Assembly: GCF_015222005.1 (NCBI RefSeq)
Contig: NZ_JADFFL010000001.1
Location: 806,001 to 870,000, forward strand
Reading direction: 5' to 3'
Length of the DNA stretch: 64,000 bases
From: Mucilaginibacter myungsuensis
Lineage (GTDB): Bacteria > Bacteroidota > Bacteroidia > Sphingobacteriales > Sphingobacteriaceae
In this document: positions 8,563 through 17,479 of the stretch, piece by piece
Layout of the letters: each line of letters begins with the position of its first letter
How positions within the stretch are numbered: position 1 is the first letter of the stretch
Position numbers and translations under genes: made by a program
The notes under the pieces: model-generated
The model's input: the letters and a program-made list of their open reading frames with translations, nothing else
Told to the model about the DNA's origin: nothing
Databases searched by the model: none

Positions 8563-9486
8563 ATGCGATACTTCAGGTTGATATTCTTTGCCTTCGTTTT
8601 TTTAACGGGGGTGTCTGTCGTGATACTCGGCTTACTTTATATCATTCGCAACAAAGAGAAGATAGAACTCACCGCCGATGAACGACTAAAAGCGCCCGGC
8701 AAATTCATCAAACTAAAAGCGGGTTATACCCATTACGAGCTGGCCGGACCCGATACCGGCAAAGTAATAGTACTGCTCCACGGTTTCAGTACCCCCTATT
8801 TTGTTTGGGATGGCACGTTTCAGCATTTGGCTAAGCACGGTTACCGTGTACTCCGTTACGATATGTATGGGCGTGGCTTTTCGGACAGGCCGGATAGTAT
8901 TTACCACCGCGACCTATATTTTTCGCAACTGACAGAATTGTTGTCTTTGCTACACCTCAAAACACCGGTCGATATTGCCGGGGTAGCCTTTGGCGGGATG
9001 CTGGCAGCAAATTTTACAGCACAACACCCCGAACTGGTAAATAAAGTGATCTTGATAGACCCTGCCTTTGACAGCCCGCCACCCGAAGAACCTGAATTGA
9101 TGGCACGCTATTACGAGGTCACCCACCCTACCGAGCGCAGCGAAAGCCAGATGCACGATTTTAAATACCCTACCCTGCATACCGATTGGGTTAGCCGCTA
9201 CCGTGTGCAAATGCAGTACAAAGGCTTTAGGCACGCGTTGGTATCAACCTTATATAATTACCCTTTTAACGGGCGCGATATTTACGCCCAGCTAAATACA
9301 CGCCACAAGCCCGTACTGTTGATCTGGGGCCGCGATGACAAAACAGTTCCCTACAATTATGCCGACTCTGTAAAAAATGTGTTAAATGCGTCTTTCTTCC
9401 CGGTAGACGATGCCGGTCACTTGCCTTATTTAGAGCAGGCGGATATTGTTAACGAGCGGATATTAGAGTTTTTGAGGGAGAAGTAG
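8563..9486 (+). CDS. Alpha/beta-hydrolase fold protein lacking the nucleophile serine
   Basis: A signal-anchor helix (residues about 4-27) precedes a complete alpha/beta-hydrolase domain: oxyanion strand VIVLLHGFSTPYFVWD, DMYGRGFSDRP, and a C-terminal acid/base pair in WGRDDKTVP and DDAGHLPYLEQ. The nucleophile elbow, normally GxSxGG, reads GVAFGG, so the catalytic Ser is Ala142. The rest of the fold is intact and the reading frame undisturbed. The sequence shows a likely pseudo-hydrolase or an enzyme using another mechanism; hydrolase activity should not be assumed. It is a single gene flanked by repeats and divergent from the DUF2520 gene. Confidence 0.85.
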   Translation: MRYFRLIFFAFVFLTGVSVVILGLLYIIRNKEKIELTADERLKAPGKFIKLKAGYTHYELAGPDTGKVIVLLHGFSTPYFVWDGTFQHLAKHGYRVLRYDMYGRGFSDRPDSIYHRDLYFSQLTELLSLLHLKTPVDIAGVAFGGMLAANFTAQHPELVNKVILIDPAFDSPPPEEPELMARYYEVTHPTERSESQMHDFKYPTLHTDWVSRYRVQMQYKGFRHALVSTLYNYPFNGRDIYAQLNTRHKPVLLIWGRDDKTVPYNYADSVKNVLNASFFPVDDAGHLPYLEQADIVNERILEFLREK

Positions 9487-9488
9487 AT

Positions 9489-9597
9489 ATTTTAACCACA
9501 AAGGGCACAAAGAAAGAAGCCACAAAGAACACCAAGCTATGCAAGTAATGAGTTTTGCCATTGTTAAAAGCTTTGTGATATTGGTGATTGATCAGCC
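9489..9597. repeat. CACAAAG-class intergenic repeat, copy 1
   Basis: Begins ATTTTAACCACAAAGGGC and continues with iterated CACAAAG words, then the complementary CTTTGTG word and GGTGATTGATCAGCC. It aligns over its length with 9641-9760 and 37978-38091, but its right arm is degenerate. It lies downstream of the alpha/beta-hydrolase gene. Confidence 0.75.
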
Positions 9598-9640
9598 GTC
9601 GACGTTCAGAGAATACTGGCTTTTTTGACGTGGCTAGATC

Positions 9641-9760
9641 ATTTTAACCACAAAGGGCACAAAGAATAGAAAACACAAAGGACACAAAGCTATGCAAGTG
9701 ATGAACTTTGCCCTTTGTGTCCTTTGTGAAAAATTTTGTGACCTTAGTGGTTAATTAGCC
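9641..9760. repeat. CACAAAG-class intergenic repeat, copy 2
   Basis: The left half has ACCACAAAGGGCACAAAG and CACAAAGGACACAAAG. The right half has CTTTGCCCTTTGTGTCCTTT and ends in GTGGTTAATTAGCC, so the unit folds on itself. It lies between the convergent alpha/beta-hydrolase and ccmF genes and may serve as a bidirectional terminator (inference). Confidence 0.8.
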
Positions 9761-9774
9761 ATTCCCCAATAGGC

Positions 9775-12246
9775 TTAAACCGTCTTCAACTCCTTGTTCC
9801 TTCTAAATATCGACATCAGGAAACCGATGACCATGATAATGGTACCCGACCAAAAGAAATTTATATACGGGAACATGATGGCGCGCATCACTATGTATTG
9901 CTTTTTGCTTTCGGGCTGTTGGTAAACGGTTATCTCTACCTTGTTATCCTTAGGGATGATCTTGGTGAGGCGCAGTTTTAGTCCGGCATCTTCTACTTTT
10001 TTTGCAAAGTCGAAACCGTTGTTACCCCTGATCAGGTACACCGGCAGGGCCTTGTAAACCTTACCGTGAGTGGTGATCTCCAGCTCTGCGCCAACGGCTA
10101 CGTCATCAGCTTTTAGCTTGATGCTTTGCAGAGTGGTCTGCCTGGCCAAGGCTTTCAATATCATAAAACCTTCGCGGTAACGGATGGTATCGCCAATGGC
10201 AACTTGGTGCGGAACAGGTGCATCGTAGTTACTGTCGTCGTTCTGCTCGGCATCGTGCCCGTCATCACCACCACCGGCTTGCTGGCGCAGCTCGTCCTCA
10301 TACTTGATCGGGGCCATGCTCACGTGGGTGTATAAGTCGTGGAACAGGTAATGTTTGGTATCCGGCGATGACACCAGCCCCATCTTGCGGTTAGCCTGCG
10401 AGTTAGGCGTGAGCGTAAATTGCTCGGTCACCTTGCCTTGCGCGTCTTTCTTTTTGTAATCTACCTTAAAGTAGTGATTAGGCAATGCTATCGAGTCGCC
10501 GGTGTAGGTAACCTCGTATTCGCCCATTTGCACCGGCTGATTTTTATATAGCATAATGTTCTCGCGCGGATTGTTGGCCTTGGCAAACTCCTCGCTATAC
10601 ATTTCGCCGGTGGCATTTTCTGATACCACTTTGCTGGTACCGGCCGATATCATGGCACCGATCAGCAACAGGCCAAAACCAATATGCGCAACGGCCGAAC
10701 CGGCCAGTTTCAGTTTGCCTTTCAGCGCATCAGCTAAAACTTTACCATTAGATAATACCGCGTAAATGGCAGTGATGGTGAGTAAGCTGTAAACGGTATG
10801 CAGTTTATAAACACCCGTCAGCCAAACCACTACCCCACCGATCAGTATTGCCGAAAGTAAATAAGCGCCGGCATTGATCAGAAAACGGGCGGGTTCGGTC
10901 TTTTTGTATTTTAAGAATTGGGTAAAGCCCATAAACAAGGCCACCACCACAGCGAACGCTCCCTGGAAAATATTGTATAACGTAACTGGCTCGTTAGGAG
11001 GGGCTACCTTGGTACCGAACACCGCGTTGAAGACCGGGATAGACGTAACCGCCACCAATTGCAAGCACGACAATGCCAAAAATACTGATCCTACAAATAA
11101 CCAAAACTCGCGCGAGTAGGTCTCTTCTTCTTTCTGACTGAAGGGCAGCTCTTTCCATCTGGCAACGATAGCTACAACAGCGATCACCAAAAACACCAAC
11201 ACATCAATAATGAGGTGGGCATTCATACCCAGATCGGTAAAGGCGTGTACCGATGTTTCGCCCAATACGCCGCTACGGGTAAGGTACGATGCGTAAAGTA
11301 CCAGCACAAAGCTGATCAGCGTTAAAAATAAAGCAGTAAAGTAAGCGTGGCCCGAGTTTTTAAACACGATCAGTACGTGTACCGCGCCGATCAGCGTCAG
11401 CCATGGGATCACCGAGGCATTCTCTACCGGGTCCCAAGCCCAAAAGCCGCCAAAGTTCAACGACTCGTACGCCCAGAACGAACCCATAATGATACCTGTA
11501 CCCAAAACCATCACCGCAAAAAGCGAGTATGATATAGCCGGACCGACCCATTCTTTATAACGTTTTTGCCAAAGACCGGCAATGCCGTAAGCAAAAGGAA
11601 TGATCATGGACGCGAAACCTAAGAATAAGGTTGGCGGGTGGATCACCATCCAATAATTCTGTAATAGCGGACTAAGGCCGTTACCATCGCGCACAAAGGC
11701 CAGATAGTCGGGGCGCTTTAAGAACGGAAGCTCTAAAGCATCGCGCAGCAAAATAAATGGCGAACTACCTATGCGGGCGCCAAATATCTCAACCCCGAGT
11801 AAAAAACTTGACAACAATACCTGCGCTACCGATATTACGGCAAGCACCGGGCTTTCCCAGCTTTTTGCGCGCCAGATCAACAAGTTACCTAAAACGGCTT
11901 GCCAAAAGGTCCACAGCCAAAAACTGCCCTCTTGCCCTTCCCAAAAGCTGGAAATGATATAGTAGACCGGCAAACTGCGCGATGAGTGCGCGTATGCGTA
12001 GTGGTATTCAAAAAAGTGGTTGTAGATGATGTAGAACAAGCAAACACCAATGCCGATCACCGATGTAGTGTTCAGCCAAAAGCCTATTCGGCCTATACGC
12101 TGCCACGACTTATCTAACTTGTTAATATCGTTAGCCGCAAAAAAATAAGCTATAGTTGAAAGGAGTGCCGCGCCGAACGCCAGTACAACAAAAAATTGGC
12201 CTAACTGGCCCGGGAGCAGGTGTTCACCTTTAAAAACTGTATCCAT
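9775..12246 (-). CDS. ccmF: Cytochrome c heme lyase subunit CcmF
   Basis: This 823-residue integral membrane protein has many hydrophobic helices and the tryptophan-rich heme-handling WWD motif GGFWAWDPVENASVIPWL (about residues 260-280). Conserved elements around it include NYWMVIHPPTLFLGFASM and VLGETSVHAF. A large periplasmic loop follows before a final helix. CcmF, with CcmH, transfers heme from CcmE to apocytochrome c at the outer face of the inner membrane. It is 6 nt downstream of ccmE, clearly one operon. An HDGHDAEQNDDSN-type acidic/His insertion lies in the C-terminal periplasmic region. No ccmG or ccmH gene is seen in the window. Confidence 0.93.
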   Translation of the reverse strand: MDTVFKGEHLLPGQLGQFFVVLAFGAALLSTIAYFFAANDINKLDKSWQRIGRIGFWLNTTSVIGIGVCLFYIIYNHFFEYHYAYAHSSRSLPVYYIISSFWEGQEGSFWLWTFWQAVLGNLLIWRAKSWESPVLAVISVAQVLLSSFLLGVEIFGARIGSSPFILLRDALELPFLKRPDYLAFVRDGNGLSPLLQNYWMVIHPPTLFLGFASMIIPFAYGIAGLWQKRYKEWVGPAISYSLFAVMVLGTGIIMGSFWAYESLNFGGFWAWDPVENASVIPWLTLIGAVHVLIVFKNSGHAYFTALFLTLISFVLVLYASYLTRSGVLGETSVHAFTDLGMNAHLIIDVLVFLVIAVVAIVARWKELPFSQKEEETYSREFWLFVGSVFLALSCLQLVAVTSIPVFNAVFGTKVAPPNEPVTLYNIFQGAFAVVVALFMGFTQFLKYKKTEPARFLINAGAYLLSAILIGGVVVWLTGVYKLHTVYSLLTITAIYAVLSNGKVLADALKGKLKLAGSAVAHIGFGLLLIGAMISAGTSKVVSENATGEMYSEEFAKANNPRENIMLYKNQPVQMGEYEVTYTGDSIALPNHYFKVDYKKKDAQGKVTEQFTLTPNSQANRKMGLVSSPDTKHYLFHDLYTHVSMAPIKYEDELRQQAGGGDDGHDAEQNDDSNYDAPVPHQVAIGDTIRYREGFMILKALARQTTLQSIKLKADDVAVGAELEITTHGKVYKALPVYLIRGNNGFDFAKKVEDAGLKLRLTKIIPKDNKVEITVYQQPESKKQYIVMRAIMFPYINFFWSGTIIMVIGFLMSIFRRNKELKTV

Positions 12247-12252
12247 TAAATA

Positions 12253-12663
12253 TTATAAGCTGGCTTGCTTGGCGTTAAATTCCGTCTCTTCCATCTTATC
12301 GTTGGTGTATTTTGACGGGCATTTCATTAAGATCTTAGAGGCGTGGAACTCGTTACCCACCATTTTACCGGTAAGTACCACTTGTTCAGATCGTTCAAAG
12401 TCCTGCGGCTTGGTACCGGTGAAGATCACCTTGCACTCCGCGCCTTTGTTATCCTTCATGTAAAAAGAAAAGTAATTGGCATCTTTAGTAGCATCGTAGT
12501 ACAGCTCCTTCTCTTTGTTCAGTTTACCAACCACCTGCATGGTGCTGGCTTGCTCCTTAGCATCCGTAAAGGTACCATAAGTGCTTGAACTTGAATAAGT
12601 ACTGATAATAACCGCGATCGCGATAGCAATAACAACTAAACCAAAAATGGCGCTCTTTTTCAT
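12253..12663 (-). CDS. ccmE: Heme chaperone CcmE, cysteine (CxxxY) type
   Basis: A single N-terminal anchor (residues about 5-22) precedes an OB-fold-like domain (MQVVGKLNK, FYMKDNKGAECKVIFTG, FERSEQVVLTGKMVG). In the common CcmE the heme is bound covalently by His in HxxxY. Here the equivalent motif is Cys115-Pro-Ser-Lys-Tyr119, the CxxxY form known from some delta-proteobacteria and archaea. The protein is 136 residues, close to the usual length. It precedes ccmF by 6 nt and has a promoter-like TATTTTTG upstream. Confidence 0.92.
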   Translation of the reverse strand: MKKSAIFGLVVIAIAIAVIISTYSSSSTYGTFTDAKEQASTMQVVGKLNKEKELYYDATKDANYFSFYMKDNKGAECKVIFTGTKPQDFERSEQVVLTGKMVGNEFHASKILMKCPSKYTNDKMEETEFNAKQASL

Positions 12664-12692
12664 CCTTACCTCTCTGTTGTATTTTGAGTTTA

Positions 12693-12700
12693 CAAAAATA
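12693..12700 (-). promoter_or_regulatory. Probable -7 box for ccmE-ccmF
   Basis: TATTTTTG on the minus strand, matching TAnnTTTG, ends 29 nt before the ccmE ATG. A purine-rich GAGAGGTAAGG lies directly before the start codon. No clear -33 element was seen. Confidence 0.45.
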
Positions 12701-12839
12701 CAAAACGCAAGGCTAATAAAGTTTATTACAAGGGGTATATGCTATTTAGAATTGTTCTTGATAAAGTAGAGATAAAATTTGATACTGCATGGCACTATAC
12801 CGAGGGAAAATCACTACTTTAAGGTTTAAATTTAGAATA

Positions 12840-13399
12840 ATGTCGCAAATAATTACAGAACAAAGAGTTAAAGATCTATTTGATAAATTATTGATCAAAG
12901 ATACTTCGGGTAAAAAGATCTATCGAACTATATTTTGTGCAGAAAGTATTACCGCAGGCCTCTTAGCCAGTAGCATTGCTTCTATTGGTGGTGCATCGGG
13001 CGTATTAAAGGGCGGAGTAGTTACTTACAACAGACATGTAAAAACCAAGATCTTAGGTGTGTCGGGAGAATTGATAGACGATCTTACTGCCGAATCACAA
13101 GAAACAACTAACGCAATGTGCCAGGGTATCCGTGATCTATATCCCGATGCGTCTTTCATGTAGCCGTTACAGGCGTAGCTTCTCCCTCTACAAATAGCTA
13201 TCATCTTAGCAGAGAGATCGAGGTTGGGCAAATATATGTAGCGATCAACTATATGAATAAATTACATCCATTTAACCAGATCATTAGATATACCAAAAGA
13301 CCAGAGGACCCTAATACCGAAAGGACCGAGATAAGGGAGAGGACAGTTGATTTCATATTTGATAAAATAGAAGAGCTGATCAGCCAATATCAACATTAA
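12840..13399 (+). pseudogene. CinA C-terminal-like nicotinamide-nucleotide amidase, frameshifted
   Basis: From the ATG at 12840 the frame encodes the CinA/PncC amidase domain start (CAESITAGLLASSIASIGGA, GGVVTYNRHVKTKILGV) and stops at 13161-13163 after PDASFM. The domain continues in another frame as VAVTGVASPSTNSYHLSR through to a TAA at 13397-13399. The canonical family reads PDxxxAVTGxAGP across this point, so one base appears to be missing near 13157. PncC recycles NMN to NaMN by deamidation. The result is a broken gene, or a sequencing error. CESCTGG is replaced by CAESITAG, a further divergence. It is divergent from ccmE. Confidence 0.8.
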
Positions 13400-13442
13400 A
13401 ATAAGACTGGACATTTTAACTCGACTGTCTTATTTATTCCCC

Positions 13443-13553
13443 GAAAAGCACCACCCCTGCTTCTATCTCCCCTCCGGTCCTGCTATCCGCTGCAAGCCCT
13501 CCTTGGGTCGGGGCTTTCCGCTGCTATCAGGTTTAGGGTGAGCGGTTTGTGGT
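13443..13553. repeat. Dispersed structured intergenic element, copy 1
   Basis: The block starts GAAAAGCACCACCCCTGC, continues CCTGCTATCCGCTGCAAGCC, then a GGGCTTTCCGCTGCTATCAGG arm, and ends in the conserved GTTTAGGGTGAGCGG. AAGCCC and GGGCTT can pair across a short loop, and TCCGCTGC occurs in both arms. It aligns along its length with 24365-24497. No reading frame is conserved between copies. It may be a miniature mobile element or a structured RNA; its type is not recognised. Confidence 0.7.
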
Positions 13554-13567
13554 CTTAATTTGGCAAT

Positions 13568-13752
13568 ACACACCCCTATCAAAGCCGCTGCAAATTGCAC
13601 CGACGGTGGTTTCCCCTCTCGAGAGGGGAGACGAAAACAGTGCTTTTACTGCTGCCGCCAACAGGGGTGTGTTGAGGAAGCGATCTGATCTTCGTAGAGA
13701 CACGATATGCATTTCCCATTCCGCATTTGAAACTTCGCACTTCGCATTCCTT
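13568..13752. repeat. Compound intergenic repeat next to the GLPGLI gene
   Basis: ACACACCCCT (13568-13577) is complementary to AGGGGTGTGT (13663-13672). Inside lie the perfect palindrome CCCCTCTCGAGAGGGG (13613-13628) and the small hairpin CACCGACGGTG. From about 13706 to 13750 an iterated word (CATTCCGCATTTGAAAC, then CTTCGCACTTCGCATTCC) runs up to the GLPGLI stop. With the structured element just to the left, repeats fill almost all of the 359-nt gap 13400-13758. No gene is seen there. Confidence 0.7.
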
Positions 13753-13758
13753 AACCCC

Positions 13759-14523
13759 TCACCACTGAAACACCAAAAACTTAGCCGAATACCGCCATGG
13801 ATCAGGATCCTTCGCATACCTATCAATATGTGCTTTATACTGCGACTGATCCATTGTCGTGCCTTTATTAGGCGCGGCAAGGCCTTTGGGGGTGTTGTTG
13901 AACAGCGTTACTTTAGTGGCTTTCCAGGTGACATTATCGCGGGGCAGGGTCACTTGCAGGATCATGCCGGGCAGGCCGCTGAATGATGCCGGGCCGCCGG
14001 GGATGGGTATCTCGTTTGTAAAAAATGCCACTACGTAAACCGAATCCAAGATCACCCCGTTGGCGCGTTTGCACAGATAGCCTGCTATCTCTCGCACTTC
14101 GCCTGTCAGTTTCCATTTTACTTTGCGTATGCTGTCCTTCATCAGGATGGTCTCGGTAGCTATGGTACGTTGACTAACGGTGGTCTGCGCTGTCAGGTCG
14201 CTGTAAACGGTGGCGCTGTTATCGTAAATGGGATAATTGCTAAAGCGCGTGAACGGCACATCATCGGGCGTGTACAGGGTTTTGCTGCCGCCAAAGCTGA
14301 GCGTGGCCGGCGACACCCTAAATTGCGGGTTAAAATTTTTGAACTGGTCCATCATACGGATGCCCATAGCATCCGTAGGGGTCGGCATCATTTTTTTGAG
14401 CAGGGCGTAAACGTTCACCGATTTTTCAAAAGTGATGGCGCCATTTTTGGGTAAGGTGGTCAGCTGTGCAAAGGTCAGGTTCACCAATAGCAGCAGGGCG
14501 AGGGTGGTTAAGGTGGTCTTCAT
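13759..14523 (-). CDS. GLPGLI family secreted protein
   Basis: A signal peptide ends near residue 19 (LLLVNLTFAQ). The protein carries the family hallmark as FSGLPGMILQV (around residue 190), after EIAGYLCKRA and FTNEIPIPGGP. GLPGLI proteins are Bacteroidota envelope proteins usually encoded beside outer-membrane barrel proteins; their function is unknown. Its ATG overlaps the stop codon of the upstream barrel gene by one base (TAATG), which indicates translational coupling. The 254-residue length is usual. Confidence 0.92.
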   Translation of the reverse strand: MKTTLTTLALLLLVNLTFAQLTTLPKNGAITFEKSVNVYALLKKMMPTPTDAMGIRMMDQFKNFNPQFRVSPATLSFGGSKTLYTPDDVPFTRFSNYPIYDNSATVYSDLTAQTTVSQRTIATETILMKDSIRKVKWKLTGEVREIAGYLCKRANGVILDSVYVVAFFTNEIPIPGGPASFSGLPGMILQVTLPRDNVTWKATKVTLFNNTPKGLAAPNKGTTMDQSQYKAHIDRYAKDPDPWRYSAKFLVFQW

Positions 14524-17294
14524 TATTTCTGTGCTTCGGTAGTGGTGCCAAATTTGTTAAAATCCCAGGTGAGCGAAAACAGCACTAAACGGCGGATCAC
14601 GTCAAAATTGTTCTGCGTAAAAGTAGATCCGTATGCACCGCGATCGAAGGTGGCCTTTTGGTTCAGCAGGTCGTTACCGGTAACGGATAGTTTCAGGTTG
14701 TTATCTTTAAAAAAGGTCTTGCTCAGCGTACTGTTGACCAGCAGGTAGCTTTGCGCATCAAAATTACGTGTACGGCCAATGTAACGATATTGAGGATCGA
14801 ACTTCAACTGCACTTTACCCGGTAAATAGAAGGTGCTGGTCAAATTAGAATTAACACCCGGTGCCTCGTTCCTAATCCCGGTAAGGCTGAACTGACTGAT
14901 CGTATAGTTACCCGAGAACGATAGGAATATGCTATACTTTTGGGCCTTGTATTTTTGGAAGTTAATACTGGCATTATACCCCTGATTATCGGTAATATTA
15001 AGTTCATCGTTAACATAACTGTAGTTTTTTGAGCCATTAAAGGCGATGTACCCCCCAACATTGATATCCCAGGGTTTAAATGTGCGGTTAATGTTGAACG
15101 ATGCCGAGTAATTATAGGGCGTCCGATCGGTCAGGTTCACATAACGGATCACCGAACCACCCGAAGCATTAGTGGTAGAACTATTGACAATAGCATTAGA
15201 TACTGTGCTAAAACCCATATTTACAAAATTGGATGCGCGGGTGGCCAACTTCAACATTTGAATGTTAATATTAACACGGTTATTGAAAGAAGGTCGCAGA
15301 TCGGGGTTACCGGCTACGATGTTCAACGGGTCGTTATTGGTACGTACGGGCTGTATCTGCTCTACCGATGGCTGGGTATTGCTACCGTTGTAGCCCATAG
15401 AGATACTCTTCCCTTCGCCCGGGCGGTAGATCCAGTTCACCTGTGGCGATACGTTGATGAAGTTGCGGTTAAAGGTGGTATTTTGATAAAGGTCTACCTG
15501 TTTGTAACCTACACGGGCCAGGCGTGAGCCAAAGTCCAAAGTCGACTTTTTACCCGCGTAGTTGAACATCGCCCCTACCTCGTTCACGGTTTGGTTAAAC
15601 TTATAATCGTTACTCACGGCAAGATCCAGCGAATCGTAAACGCCGCCGCCCGACCGGTTAAAACTCTCGCGGTTGGCCATCGCATTATTCATCCCGAACG
15701 AATAGTTGAACACGCCGGATAGTTGCTTGGTCAGCGGTTCGGTATAGGCCACGTTGCTGCCCAATACATTATTGCTGCTGCGGCTGCGCTTTAACTGATC
15801 TACCCGGGTGGTATCGCCCACGCCGCCATTGTATTGCTCAACCACGGCGAACAAGTTGCCTGCCGAACCATTTTGATCGTACATCTGCTCCACGGCCCAG
15901 GAGATGGTGCGCCGTGGTGTCTTGAATTTTTTGGTGTAGAGCAAGTTGTTCCGCACGATCCTACCATCGCCCTCGTTACGGATATTACGCACCGACCGGT
16001 TGATCACATTAGTACCATCATCGCCCACGCTGCTGTTATTGTTCACCAGGTCAAAATTTTTGAAGGTGCCGCTGGTCACCACCTTCAAATCGGCGGTCTC
16101 GCTCAATTTTAACTGATAGGTCACGTCCAGCTTTTGGCGGAAAGCGTAGTTATTATAATTCTGTTCCGAGCGCGAGTTGATCACCCTGTTCAGCAAGTTT
16201 TGCTGACTAATGGTGGAATTTTCGCCCGTGGTGGCCATAGATCCGATCTTATAATTCACGTTGATGAACTCCTTGCGGTTATTCCAACGGCTATCAAAAT
16301 GCGCCCCACCCGTGCGGGCCAGCGGGAAACCCCGCCCATCATACTGACCATTAGATATACCCAACTCGTCGCGACTGCTGAAAATGGTAAGGCTGCCTGT
16401 AGCGGATATTTGCATATTATCGCTGGTACCCAAACGGCTCTCTTCGCTTAAACCAAGCCCGGCTTTGCCCGTGTTGGCAATGGTGCCGTAAAGCGAATAC
16501 TTTTTATTCTGATCAAAACGGTTATAAAATCCCGAAGCCTGGTGGTAACGTTCTACATTACTGCCGCCATCTAACTGGCCGAACACCCCTTTGCGCTTAT
16601 CCTCTTTCAGTACAATATTAATAGTCTTGGTCTTTTTACCGTCGTCGATACCGGTAAACGTAGCCTGGTCCGACTTTTTGTTGTACAACTGCACCTTATC
16701 CACCATATCGGCACGGATGTTTTTGGTAATCAGCGTGGGGTCGTCGCCAAAAAACTCCTCGCCATCCAGCAGCACTTTACCTATGCGCTCGCCGTTAGCG
16801 GTGATGCCGCCGTTAGCATCCACCTGTATGCCGGGCAGCTGTCTCAGCAGGTCCTCTACCTTATCGTTCGGCTGAATCACAAAAGCTTTGGCATTGTAGG
16901 TAGTGGTATCGCCATTGATCTTAATAGCATCCACCTTGCCTTTGATCAGTACCTCCTTCAACAAATTAGCCTTCGACTGCATGTTGATCGTCCCCATGTC
17001 CTTATCGCCCGTGACATCCACCCCTACCGTCCTATCGGCATATTTAGGGTACGAGAGCACCAGAATGTACTTACCGGCGGGAATATTGTTGAGCGTAAAA
17101 GAGCCGTCGGCCGCCGTCCAGGTGAAAGCCCTCAAAATAGAATCCTTAGCGTTGATGACCGCCACACTACCCTGCGGGATGTTGAGGAACTGCGAACTAT
17201 CCCGCGCAGCGCCCTTTATGCGGTAAGCACTTTGCGCCAGCACCTGCCCCACGCTAAGCAGGCAGAGCATCAAGCCTAAATAAATGATTTTCAT
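14523..17294 (-). CDS. Outer-membrane beta-barrel protein with carboxypeptidase-like regulatory domain, paired with GLPGLI
   Basis: The signal peptide (about 1-21, ending VLAQ) is followed by a carboxypeptidase-regulatory domain (about 22-110) and a TonB-plug-like domain (about 130-220: QPNDKVEDLLRQLPGIQVD, GKVLLDGEEFFGDDP). A long beta-barrel runs to residue 923. The VLKEDKRKGVFGQLDGG and NPDLRPSFNNRVNI segments are typical of the Bacteroidota outer-membrane barrel family associated with GLPGLI. It is probably the outer-membrane component of a two-gene unit with the coupled downstream GLPGLI protein. Cargo is unknown. A possible promoter (TTACTTTG) lies about 80 nt upstream. Confidence 0.92.
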   Translation of the reverse strand: MKIIYLGLMLCLLSVGQVLAQSAYRIKGAARDSSQFLNIPQGSVAVINAKDSILRAFTWTAADGSFTLNNIPAGKYILVLSYPKYADRTVGVDVTGDKDMGTINMQSKANLLKEVLIKGKVDAIKINGDTTTYNAKAFVIQPNDKVEDLLRQLPGIQVDANGGITANGERIGKVLLDGEEFFGDDPTLITKNIRADMVDKVQLYNKKSDQATFTGIDDGKKTKTINIVLKEDKRKGVFGQLDGGSNVERYHQASGFYNRFDQNKKYSLYGTIANTGKAGLGLSEESRLGTSDNMQISATGSLTIFSSRDELGISNGQYDGRGFPLARTGGAHFDSRWNNRKEFINVNYKIGSMATTGENSTISQQNLLNRVINSRSEQNYNNYAFRQKLDVTYQLKLSETADLKVVTSGTFKNFDLVNNNSSVGDDGTNVINRSVRNIRNEGDGRIVRNNLLYTKKFKTPRRTISWAVEQMYDQNGSAGNLFAVVEQYNGGVGDTTRVDQLKRSRSSNNVLGSNVAYTEPLTKQLSGVFNYSFGMNNAMANRESFNRSGGGVYDSLDLAVSNDYKFNQTVNEVGAMFNYAGKKSTLDFGSRLARVGYKQVDLYQNTTFNRNFINVSPQVNWIYRPGEGKSISMGYNGSNTQPSVEQIQPVRTNNDPLNIVAGNPDLRPSFNNRVNINIQMLKLATRASNFVNMGFSTVSNAIVNSSTTNASGGSVIRYVNLTDRTPYNYSASFNINRTFKPWDINVGGYIAFNGSKNYSYVNDELNITDNQGYNASINFQKYKAQKYSIFLSFSGNYTISQFSLTGIRNEAPGVNSNLTSTFYLPGKVQLKFDPQYRYIGRTRNFDAQSYLLVNSTLSKTFFKDNNLKLSVTGNDLLNQKATFDRGAYGSTFTQNNFDVIRRLVLFSLTWDFNKFGTTTEAQK

Positions 17295-17479
17295 GATAGG
17301 TATTATACCCGGGTTGACGGGCTTTATATTTTGTTTTAGGTTGACGAAATTGGTATTTGATAATTGCTTACACCAAAGTAAACGCCATAATTACAATATC
17401 AAATTTATTTACTATTATTTTAGTTACCGAACGATAAAAATAGTTTGAATGAGAAGGATTGCGAAATGCGGAAGACTGG

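Noticed and set aside
13549..13986. 145-codon plus-strand frame
   Set aside because: It crosses the repeat cluster and the antisense strand of the GLPGLI gene and has no protein-like features.
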